A stretch of DNA of 12,362 bases from Chloroflexota bacterium (GTDB taxonomy: Bacteria; Chloroflexota; Anaerolineae; Ardenticatenales; Ardenticatenaceae). The DNA is taken from NCBI GenBank assembly GCA_003520455.1, contig DOUV01000007.1:1-12362 (forward strand), in the 5' to 3' direction. Positions 6,676-12,362 of the stretch are shown piece by piece (positions within the stretch are counted from its first letter, which is position 1; every line of letters starts with the position of its first letter). The position numbers were made by a program, and so were the translations under genes. Under the pieces are notes generated by a model. That model was not told the origin of the DNA. It made no database searches and saw only the letters and a list, made by a program, of their open reading frames with translations.

Positions 6676-8517
6676 ATGAAGATACTTTCATTGGGGATTG
6701 TTCGGGGACTCACCGCCCAGATCCTCGGCACCATCGTCGGGATGGTGCTGGTCGTCATTCTCCGGATGTTGCTGGGCCTGTCGGCCTGGAGCGGGGAGCC
6801 GGTCGCGGTCGGCGGGGCGTTTGTAGGTGTCATCGCCTTCATGTACGGCGTCGGGGCGCTCAGCGACTGGCTCAAGTGGGCCAACGGCGAAGAGACGCCG
6901 GAACATCACGAGGAGGAAGGCGACTGGACGCGCTACTTCGGCGTCTCGCTCGACCACAAAGTCATCGGCATCCAGTACGGCGTGACCTCGATCGCCCTGC
7001 TGGTGGTCGCCGGCTCGTTTGCACTCACGTTCCGCACCGAGTTGGCGCACTCCGGCATCCAGTTTCTCTCGCCCGCTCTCTACAACACCCTGATGGGCCT
7101 GCACGGGATCGTCATGATCGCGGCGATCCTGCTGGGTGTGGGCGCGATGTCCAACTACCTCGTGCCGCTGCTGATCGGCGCGCGCGACATGGCCTTCCCC
7201 CGGCTGAATGCCTTCGCCTACTGGATCAACGTGCCGGGGGCCGTGCTGGTCCTCAGCAGTCTCTTCCTGGGCGGTTTCGACACGGGGTGGACCGGCTACC
7301 CGCCGCTCAGTGCCCGCGCCCCACTGGGAATGCAGATGTTCTTCCTCGGCGTTTACTTCGTCGGTCTCTCGTCCATCCTGGGATCGCTGAACATCATTGT
7401 CACGACCCTGCGGATGCGCGCCCCGGGGATGACACTCTTCCGCATGCCGATCTTCGTGTGGGCGGCGTTCGCGACCTCCCTGATCGGTCTGACGGCCACG
7501 CAGTTGATCGGCCTGTCGTTCCAGATGGTGATGTTCCAGCGCCTCTTCGGCATGGGCTTCTTCGATCCGGCCAAGGGCGGCAACGTCATCCTGTTCCAGC
7601 ATCTCTTTTGGTTCTACTCCCATCCGGCCGTCTACGTCTTCATTCTGCCCGGACTGGGCATTGTCAGCGAACTGCTGCCGGTCTTCGCCCGCAAGCCGCT
7701 GTTTGGCTACAAGTGGATCGCCATGTCGTCGCTGGGCATCGCGCTGGTGGGCTTCCTCGTCTGGGCGCACCACATGTTCACCTCGGGGATGGAGGAGTAC
7801 CTGCGCGTGCCGTTCATGTACAGCACGTTGCTTGTGGCTGTGCCGACAGGGGTCAAATTCTTTAGCTGGGTCGGCACGGTGTGGCGGGGCAAGCTCTCTT
7901 TCGAGACGCCGATGCTCTTCGTGCTGGGTGCGATCGTCGTCTTCCTCTTCGGCGGTCTGACCGGGCCGCCCAACGGCACCGTAGCGACTGACCTCCACCT
8001 CCACGACACCTACTGGATCGTCGGTCATTTCCATAACACGATGTTTGGTGGTTTCGTCTACCCGTTCTTTGCCGCGATCTACTACTGGTTCCCCAAGGCG
8101 ACCGGCCGCCGGCTGAACGAAACCCTGGGCAAGCTGCACTTCTGGTTGATGACTCCGGCATTCTGGGTGATGACGTTCGGCCAGATGTGGATCGGACTCC
8201 TGGGAATGCGGCGCCGCATCGCCGACTACGATCCGGCCCAGGGGTTTGACAATGTCCATTTGGTGATCACGATCGCGGCATATATGATCGCGCTGGCCGT
8301 CCTGATCTTTTTGATCAACCTGGTCCGAACGTTGCGGAGTGAGGCGACGGCCACAGCCAACATCTGGAACTCGCGCTCGCCGGAGTGGCAGATCCCGTCG
8401 CCGGCACCGGTCCACAACTACGAGCGACCATTTGCGGTGGTCGGTGAGCCCTACGACTATGGTTTGCCGGGATCGGTCTACGTGAATATGAACCCCGTCC
8501 CCATCGGGGACGATTGA
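6676..8517 (+). CDS. coxA: Cytochrome c oxidase subunit I, A2 (YS-motif) type
   Basis: A 613-residue catalytic subunit of a heme-copper oxidase: O2 is reduced at heme a3/CuB and protons are pumped. All metal ligands are visible: heme a His143 (GLHG) and His453, heme a3 His451 (HFH), CuB His316, His365 and His366 (WAHHMF), with cross-linked Tyr320. The D-channel entrance Asp171 (RDMAFPRLN) and K-channel Lys394 (PTGVKFFSW) are conserved. The Glu at the end of the D channel (HPEVY) is replaced: the sequence is FYSHPAVY, the Tyr-Ser arrangement of A2-type enzymes such as those of Rhodothermus and Thermus. Before the usual start (YFGVSLDHKVIG, from 88) lies an extension with two hydrophobic segments (about 15-33 and 44-62). 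The hydrophilic tail has the usual SPEWQIPSPAPVHNYE pattern. AGGGGGAG (6664-6671) is the ribosome binding site. Confidence 0.97.
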   Translation: MKILSLGIVRGLTAQILGTIVGMVLVVILRMLLGLSAWSGEPVAVGGAFVGVIAFMYGVGALSDWLKWANGEETPEHHEEEGDWTRYFGVSLDHKVIGIQYGVTSIALLVVAGSFALTFRTELAHSGIQFLSPALYNTLMGLHGIVMIAAILLGVGAMSNYLVPLLIGARDMAFPRLNAFAYWINVPGAVLVLSSLFLGGFDTGWTGYPPLSARAPLGMQMFFLGVYFVGLSSILGSLNIIVTTLRMRAPGMTLFRMPIFVWAAFATSLIGLTATQLIGLSFQMVMFQRLFGMGFFDPAKGGNVILFQHLFWFYSHPAVYVFILPGLGIVSELLPVFARKPLFGYKWIAMSSLGIALVGFLVWAHHMFTSGMEEYLRVPFMYSTLLVAVPTGVKFFSWVGTVWRGKLSFETPMLFVLGAIVVFLFGGLTGPPNGTVATDLHLHDTYWIVGHFHNTMFGGFVYPFFAAIYYWFPKATGRRLNETLGKLHFWLMTPAFWVMTFGQMWIGLLGMRRRIADYDPAQGFDNVHLVITIAAYMIALAVLIFLINLVRTLRSEATATANIWNSRSPEWQIPSPAPVHNYERPFAVVGEPYDYGLPGSVYVNMNPVPIGDD

Positions 8518-8531
8518 CCCCCCGAGCCCGC

Positions 8532-8575
8532 GCCCGCCTCGCCACTTGAAGCGCCGAGCAACGGGCGAGCCGGGC
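8532..8575. other. GC-rich hairpin between coxA and the subunit IV gene
   Basis: GCCCGCCTCGCC (8532-8543) pairs with GGCGAGCCGGGC (8564-8575) with 11 of 12 positions complementary and a 20-base loop. It fills most of the 78-base gap and ends 20 bases before the next start codon. No T-tract follows. It could shield the upstream message or tune subunit ratios. Confidence 0.55.
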
Positions 8576-8595
8576 GGCGCAAAGGAGATTCGACG

Positions 8596-8805
8596 ATGGA
8601 CGAGTTCAAAAAAGCAGTGGAATTGAGAGAGGGCGTGAGTGTCTTGATCGTCCTCGCGGTGCTCACGGCGCTGGAATTTTGGATCGGGGCCGCGACGGGG
8701 TGGACGATGCTCTTGATCACGATCGCGTTGGTCAAGGCGGCGATCGTCATCCAGTACTTCATGCACTTGCCGCGCCTCTTTTCTGAGGAGGGAGGAGACC
8801 ACTGA
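8596..8805 (+). CDS. ctaF: Cytochrome c oxidase subunit IV (small prokaryotic type)
   Basis: A 69-residue membrane protein with two hydrophobic helices (about 15-33 and 36-55) followed by QYFMHLPRLF, close to the YFMHL pattern of the prokaryotic COX4 family. It lacks the third helix of longer family members such as CyoD. It is an accessory subunit thought to stabilise the oxidase; it carries no cofactor ligands. AAGGAG (8582-8587) is a strong ribosome binding site. The stop codon overlaps the start of subunit III by one base (TGATG), so the two are translationally coupled. Confidence 0.88.
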   Translation: MDEFKKAVELREGVSVLIVLAVLTALEFWIGAATGWTMLLITIALVKAAIVIQYFMHLPRLFSEEGGDH

Positions 8806-9437
8806 TGGCTGTTGAGACTGCCGGCCGGGTCGCGACCCGCCACCGACACTACCCCACGCTGGTGGTTGCCCCAACCGTCAGCCGGGCCGACTACCAGTAC
8901 CGGCTCCGCAACAACCGCCTTGGTCTGTGGCTCTTCATTCTCTCCGATTCGTTTGTCTTCGGGGGATTGCTGGTCACCCGGTTCTACCTGCTGGGTGGGC
9001 ACCGGCCACATCTCGACCAGGTTTTAGGCTTGATTGTGACTTCGGTCCTCCTGGCGAGCAGTTTCTTCATGAACCGCGCCGAGACCTTGATCTCGAATGG
9101 GGACCGGCGGGGCTTCCTTTCCAGCACGTTGATCACGATGCTGCTGGGGATCGCCTTCCTCGTTGGCGTGATCGGCTTCGAGTGGCGCCTGGCGCCGTTC
9201 GGGCCGGGGGACGGGGCTCAAGGAGCAGTGTTCTATATGATGACCGGAATGCACGCCTTCCATGTCCTGAGCGGGGTGGCGTTCCTGGGGATCGTGTACC
9301 GCAACGGGCGCAAGGGTTGCTACTCGGCTGAGCGGCACTGGGCCGTCGAAGCGTGCGCCAACTACTGGCACTTCGTCGATGTGGTGTGGATTTTCTTCTA
9401 CCCGGCGCTCTATTTGATCGGCACGGTGGCCGGGTAG
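8805..9437 (+). CDS. coxC: Cytochrome c oxidase subunit III
   Basis: A 210-residue subunit III of the short, five-helix kind found in caa3 and quinol oxidases. Helices lie near 39-63, 72-89, 107-126, 142-165 and 186-207. Family marks are LWLFILSDSFVFGGLL (41-56), TGMHAFHVLSG (147-157) and NYWHFVDVVWIFFYPALYL (186-204). In the first mark the usual SE is SD, a conservative change (Asp48). It binds subunit I, supports proton uptake at the D channel and protects the active site from turnover inactivation. A long purine-rich ribosome binding site (8785-8797) lies inside the end of the subunit IV gene. The gene order II-I-IV-III is less usual than II-I-III-IV. Confidence 0.95.
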   Translation: MAVETAGRVATRHRHYPTLVVAPTVSRADYQYRLRNNRLGLWLFILSDSFVFGGLLVTRFYLLGGHRPHLDQVLGLIVTSVLLASSFFMNRAETLISNGDRRGFLSSTLITMLLGIAFLVGVIGFEWRLAPFGPGDGAQGAVFYMMTGMHAFHVLSGVAFLGIVYRNGRKGCYSAERHWAVEACANYWHFVDVVWIFFYPALYLIGTVAG

Positions 9438-9444
9438 CGTTTCT

Positions 9445-9460
9445 GCGGGGCGACCCCCGC
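9445..9460. other. GC hairpin just after coxC
   Basis: GCGGGG (9445-9450) and CCCCGC (9455-9460) form a perfect 6-base stem with loop CGAC, seven bases after the coxC stop codon. There is no following T-tract, so termination is uncertain. It may mark the 3' end of the structural-subunit message. Confidence 0.45.
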
Positions 9461-9495
9461 CCGCGAGGATGTCGCCCTGGCCAACCAGGCGAGAA

Positions 9496-9595
9496 CGCCG
9501 GTCAAGTCGGCGCCGGGGGCGCATGATCGGGGAGTTCCGAACTCTTCCGAGACTTCGGACGTCTGACGCCTTGACCGGCGCTCCAGGTCAAGGTG
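9496..9595. promoter_or_regulatory. Three-segment leader with two exclusive hairpins before the SCO gene
   Basis: CGCCGGTCAAG (9496-9506) is perfectly complementary to CTTGACCGGCG (9570-9580). The same middle segment (9567-9576) also pairs with GGTCAAGGTG (9586-9595) over ten positions, one a G-U pair. The two stems cannot coexist. The region lies in the 224-base gap between coxC and the SCO gene, and I see no coding sequence in that gap. A TAGAAT (9626-9631) could be a -10 box, but it has no convincing -35. Confidence 0.55.
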
Positions 9596-9661
9596 CAGTC
9601 CGATGCGGGCTGCCCTGGCCGAAAATAGAATTGTGCGTAGAGTAGCAAAGAAGAGAGCGAG

Positions 9662-10699
9662 ATGCAGTCAAAGGTTCTGCGGCTGGGGCTGGCGGCCGTT
9701 GCCGTGGTAACGCTTCTGGCGGGCGCGTCAATGTTGATGGCCCAACCCTACACCTTCCACGGCTCGCTGATCAACCCGCCTATCCCAGCATCCGATTTCA
9801 TCCTGACCGACCAACACGGGCAACGGTTCCGTTTGAGTGACCAGACCGGCCACGTGGTGCTTCTCTTCTTTGGGTACACTTCCTGCCCCGACGTCTGTCC
9901 AACGACGCTGACCAAGTTCAAGCAGGTCCACGCGCAACTCGGCGCCAGGGCTGACCGAGTGCGCTTTGTCTTCATCACGGTTGATCCGGAGCGCGACACG
10001 GTCGAGCGTATGCGCAACTACGTCGGGGCGTTTGATCCGGCCTTCGTCGGTCTCACCGGCTCCACGGCCGAGCTTGAAGCCGTCTGGCGAGCGTACGGTG
10101 TCTACCGGGAGAAGGGAGGCGAAGAGGGTGCGAGCGGGTATGCCGTGGACCACAGCACTCGCATCTACCTTGTGGACGCACAGGGACGCCTGCGCCTGAC
10201 CCATCCGTTTAGTGAGACAGCCGATGACCTGGCGCAGGATACCGGTCACCTTGTTGAGGAGGACGCCCGGGCGGGCACTGCTCGACCGGCGGAGCCCCAG
10301 CCGGTGTCTATAGAGGGGGCGTCGCCAGTCGCAACCCTGGGTCAACTTCGGGTCCAGTCGGCGTGGGTGCGCCCTGGCGGCGTTGGCAACGTGACCGCCG
10401 CCTTCCTGACCATCGTCAACACCGGCGACCAGGCCGATGCACTGACCTCGACTCAGTCCGAGGTGGCCGAGACGGTCGAGATCCACGCAACCCAAATGGA
10501 GGGCGATGTCATGCGCATGCGGCCCATAGCGCGCCTCGAGGTACCGGCCGGAGGGCAGGTCCAGGCTGCCCCCGGTGGTCTCCATTTTATGCTTATCGGC
10601 CTGACCCGCTCTCTTGAGGTGGGGGAGCGCATTCCCCTCGTCCTGCACTTCGAGCGGGGCGGCGACGTTGTCGTTGAGGCCGAGGTGATCGCGCAATGA
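9662..10699 (+). CDS. SCO1/SenC - PCuAC fusion, CuA-site copper chaperone
   Basis: A 345-residue protein that joins two normally separate copper factors. Residues about 7-27 are a hydrophobic signal or anchor. The SCO1/SenC thioredoxin-like domain (about 40-200) has the copper/thiol motif CPDVCP (Cys75, Cys79) and the copper-ligand His164 in VDHSTRIYLVD. After a linker comes a PCuAC (DUF461) domain (about 228-343) with an exact H-X10-M-X21-H-X-M copper site: His275, Met286, His308 and Met310. In Thermus, PCuAC delivers Cu(I) to the CuA site while Sco keeps the CuA cysteines reduced. Here both would act from one chain, on the subunit II encoded upstream. The last four bases overlap the next gene (ATGA). 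The start codon at 9662 follows the purine-rich stretch AGAGAG. Confidence 0.94.
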   Translation: MQSKVLRLGLAAVAVVTLLAGASMLMAQPYTFHGSLINPPIPASDFILTDQHGQRFRLSDQTGHVVLLFFGYTSCPDVCPTTLTKFKQVHAQLGARADRVRFVFITVDPERDTVERMRNYVGAFDPAFVGLTGSTAELEAVWRAYGVYREKGGEEGASGYAVDHSTRIYLVDAQGRLRLTHPFSETADDLAQDTGHLVEEDARAGTARPAEPQPVSIEGASPVATLGQLRVQSAWVRPGGVGNVTAAFLTIVNTGDQADALTSTQSEVAETVEIHATQMEGDVMRMRPIARLEVPAGGQVQAAPGGLHFMLIGLTRSLEVGERIPLVLHFERGGDVVVEAEVIAQ

Positions 10700-11265
10700 A
10701 ACGGTGGTGGCGTTCGCTCGACGGCTTCCTGAGACACTCGCTCGTCGGGCGGCTGCTCTTCGCGCTCGTCATCGGTGTGGTGCTGGCATGGGTGCTGAGC
10801 GAGACGGCGTTTCACATCCTGAGCGACAGCGACAGCCGGGCGCCGCAGCGTATCGAGCTGGTCATCCCGGCGGGCACAGCCGAGCGGGTCGCGGCCGGCG
10901 AATCGGTGCCATCCATCCCGCCGGAGCTGGTTTTTGTCGTCGGCGATGTGCTGGTGGTGAAGAACGAAGACACGGCGAGCCATCAACTCGGCCCGGTGTG
11001 GGTGCCGCCCGGGGCGAGTGCCAGCCTGGCGATGGATCAGGCCAACGACTACTCCTACGCGTGCACCTTCCGGCCCAGCCGCTCCTTGGGCCTCACTATC
11101 CGCTCGCGAGCCACCGCGCTGACCCGCATCCAGGCGGTAGTCATGGCCGGGCCGCCCATGGGGATCTTGATGGCGCTCTATAGCTTCGTGCTCTGGCCCT
11201 TACGACCTGTACCTGATCGGCGGCCGGCGGAGCAAGTCAGGTTGCAGGGAACCGGGAGCAAGTAG
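10696..11265 (+). CDS. Membrane-anchored cupredoxin-like protein
   Basis: A 189-residue protein with hydrophobic helices at about 17-37 and 144-168 and a domain between them (about 50-140) that looks cupredoxin-like: PELVFVVGDVLVVKNED, then SHQLGPVWVPPG with His96, then YACTFRPSRS with Cys123. In a blue-copper site Cys is followed by a second His and often a Met. Here the residues after Cys123 include neither, so at most two classical ligands are present. It may bind copper weakly, or only keep the fold. The two helices would hold the domain on the outer face of the membrane. The start overlaps the SCO fusion gene by four bases (ATGA), which implies coupled translation and a shared role in oxidase copper handling. 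The family is not one I can name. Confidence 0.8.
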   Translation: MKRWWRSLDGFLRHSLVGRLLFALVIGVVLAWVLSETAFHILSDSDSRAPQRIELVIPAGTAERVAAGESVPSIPPELVFVVGDVLVVKNEDTASHQLGPVWVPPGASASLAMDQANDYSYACTFRPSRSLGLTIRSRATALTRIQAVVMAGPPMGILMALYSFVLWPLRPVPDRRPAEQVRLQGTGSK

Positions 11266-11367
11266 CAGGAATGCTTCTGCATAGCGCCCCCGGTGCAAAG
11301 AGATCAGTGAGGTATTTTGCTACCTGCTGCTTGTTCTCCTGGCTCCAGTTGCAGTTGATGCAGCAGG
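11256..11367. promoter_or_regulatory. Three-segment leader that can sequester the SURF1 ribosome binding site
   Basis: Bases 11256-11269 pair with 11323-11336 over 14 consecutive positions (two G-U). Part of the second segment, CCTGCTGC (11323-11330), is also perfectly complementary to GCAGCAGG (11360-11367), whose last three bases begin the AGGAAAGGG ribosome binding site of SURF1. The first segment contains the TAG stop of the preceding gene (11263-11265), so a terminating ribosome would cover it. The two stems exclude each other. Confidence 0.5.
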
Positions 11368-11383
11368 AAAGGGTTAGAACGAG

Positions 11384-12202
11384 TTGAGACTTCTTTTCGG
11401 CCGGCAGTGGTGGTGGACGACGCTCCTGGTGATCGTGGCGGTCGCAGTCATGGCCCGGCTGGGCACGTGGCAACTCGACCGGCTGGCGCAGCGCCGGGCG
11501 TTCAATGCGCGCGTGAGCGCCCAGCTCAACCAGCCCCCGCTGATGTTGACCGCGGGGACCCTCGGGGTTGACCTGACCGAGATGGAATACCGGTCGGTGG
11601 TCGTCGCCGGCCGGTACGATCGCTCGCAAGAGGTTGCCTTGCGCAACCAGGTGTGGGGCAACCAGTTGGGTGTTCACCTGCTCACCCCGTTGGTCATCGA
11701 GGGGAGCGACCGGGCCGTCCTGGTCGATCGCGGGTGGATCCCCTTCGAGGATTGGCCGCCGAAGCAGGCGGACCAGTTTGCCGAGCCGGGGACGGTCGAG
11801 GTACACGGGGTCATCCGCCGCTCGCGCAGCCGTTCGGATTTCGGCGGCTTGTTCGATCCGGCGCCGCCGCCGGGTGAGCGCCGGCTGACCTGGACGCAAC
11901 CCAACGTGGCGCTCATCGACGCCCAGGTCTCGTACCCGCTTCTGCCGGTCTACATCCAACAAGCGCCCGACCCGGCCTGGACGAGCCTGCCCTACCGCAG
12001 CCAACCGGAACTCGATCTGAGCGAGGGCCCGCACCTCGGGTATGCCATCCAGTGGTTTCTGTTTGCTGCGATCTTGGGGATTGGATACCCGATCTACGTC
12101 CGGCAGCAGAGCCAACAACGCGCCGCCCGGCCGGTAGCGGAGCGACAACCAGGAGAAGCGATAGAGTTTGGACGGAGGAATCACAATGGCGACCGGAATT
12201 GA
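11384..12202 (+). CDS. SURF1 family oxidase assembly protein
   Basis: A 272-residue member of the SURF1/Shy1 family, which helps insert heme a into subunit I. It has the classic layout of two membrane helices (about 11-27 and 219-238) flanking a large outer domain. Recognisable marks are LGTWQLDRLAQRRAFN (26-41), VLVDRGWIP (112-120) and the C-terminal GPHLGYAIQWFLFA (215-228). The start is TTG at 11384, preceded by AGGAAAGGG (11365-11373). No ATG gives the complete first helix, and TTG plus a possibly hidden ribosome binding site suggests low or controlled expression. The hydrophilic tail overlaps the next gene by 17 bases. Its place among SCO, cupredoxin and CtaB genes fits oxidase assembly. 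Confidence 0.93.
   Translation: MRLLFGRQWWWTTLLVIVAVAVMARLGTWQLDRLAQRRAFNARVSAQLNQPPLMLTAGTLGVDLTEMEYRSVVVAGRYDRSQEVALRNQVWGNQLGVHLLTPLVIEGSDRAVLVDRGWIPFEDWPPKQADQFAEPGTVEVHGVIRRSRSRSDFGGLFDPAPPPGERRLTWTQPNVALIDAQVSYPLLPVYIQQAPDPAWTSLPYRSQPELDLSEGPHLGYAIQWFLFAAILGIGYPIYVRQQSQQRAARPVAERQPGEAIEFGRRNHNGDRN
12174..12178 (+). promoter_or_regulatory. Ribosome binding site of the CtaB-like gene
   Basis: GGAGG lies seven bases before the ATG at 12186, inside the end of the SURF1 gene. It decides the start of the overlapping gene. Confidence 0.85.
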
Positions 12203-12362
12203 AACCTCAGCCGTCACCACCACGCTGCCGCCGCGCCCGATCCCCACGGCTGCCGCGCTGCTCCGCACGCTGGTCGTGCTGTTCAAGCTTCGGATTGTGG
12301 CCTTGCTGCTCTTCGCCGGGGCCGGCGGTGCCTTCCTCGCCGCCGGCGGCTGGCCCGGCATC
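12186..12362 (+). CDS. ctaB: Protoheme IX farnesyltransferase (heme O synthase), N-terminal part
   Basis: The first 59 residues of a gene that runs off the window. After a Pro/Thr-rich lead (1-25) comes LFKLRIVALLLFAGAGGAFLA, which matches the first helix of CtaB/CyoE (usually KPRIVxLLLxTxxxGMxLA) in the UbiA prenyltransferase superfamily. The Pro of KPR is Leu here. CtaB adds a farnesyl group to heme B to make heme O, the precursor of the heme a this oxidase needs. The catalytic NDxxD motifs lie beyond the window edge, so the call rests on the first helix and the neighbours. Another UbiA-family enzyme remains possible. Confidence 0.8.
   Translation, partial: MATGIETSAVTTTLPPRPIPTAAALLRTLVVLFKLRIVALLLFAGAGGAFLAAGGWPGI

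Noticed and set aside
6688..8874. A 728-residue open frame on the minus strand opposite coxA
   Set aside because: It mirrors a highly conserved gene in GC-rich DNA, is rich in Arg, His, Gln, Asp and Glu without domain patterns, and spans the coxA-ctaF boundary. It is a shadow.
9603..9631. A promoter with TAGAAT just before the SCO gene
   Set aside because: The -10-like box has no acceptable -35 at 16 to 18 bases; too weak to annotate as a promoter.
11237..12361. A 374-residue minus-strand open frame opposite SURF1
   Set aside because: SURF1 motifs on the + strand explain the region; the antisense product is low-complexity and Arg/Pro-rich.

Overview
The window is GC-rich bacterial DNA, read almost entirely on the + strand. 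It holds twelve protein genes, the last cut by the window edge. I see no tRNA, rRNA, transposase, phage gene or CRISPR array. The gene content is a caa3-type terminal oxidase with its assembly factors, a NarL-type two-component pair and an ABC-2 export pair. Together with the style of the intergenic repeats, this suggests an aerobic or facultative member of the Chloroflexota (Anaerolineae-like). That placement is an inference from style and memory, not from a comparison.

Region 1 (1-2947) carries two tandem ABC-2 membrane permease genes (175-1431 and 1554-2789). The ATPase is not in the window and probably lies upstream. Each gap here is filled with heptanucleotide repeats: CGYTTCA (1-133), GGACGAT in direct and inverted copies (1435-1521, 2793-2827, 2931-2940) and CATTAAT (2901-2921). 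The last gap also contains a strikingly AT-rich island in front of the kinase gene.

Region 2 (2948-5476) is regulatory. A multi-pass membrane histidine kinase and a NarL/LuxR-type response regulator form a two-component system. A separate 122-residue protein follows that resembles a receiver domain lacking its acidic pocket. A good -35/-10 promoter ends seven bases before its ATG, so its mRNA is probably leaderless. This little gene sits directly in front of the oxidase genes.

Region 3 (5587-9437) encodes the oxidase: subunit II with a C-terminal cytochrome c domain (CuA and heme c sites intact), subunit I of the YS-motif (A2) type with an extra N-terminal membrane hairpin, a small subunit IV, and subunit III. 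Together they would carry electrons from a donor through heme c and CuA to heme a and the heme a3/CuB centre, reducing O2 and pumping protons.

Region 4 (9438-12362) is maturation. It has a SCO1/SenC protein fused to a PCuAC copper-chaperone domain (both CuA assembly activities in one chain), a membrane-anchored cupredoxin-like protein with an incomplete copper site, SURF1, and the start of a CtaB-like heme O synthase. The leaders before the SCO fusion gene and before SURF1 each contain three complementary segments that can form two mutually exclusive hairpins. That is the most unexpected non-coding signal in the window. The SCO-PCuAC fusion and the pseudo-receiver are the most interesting proteins.
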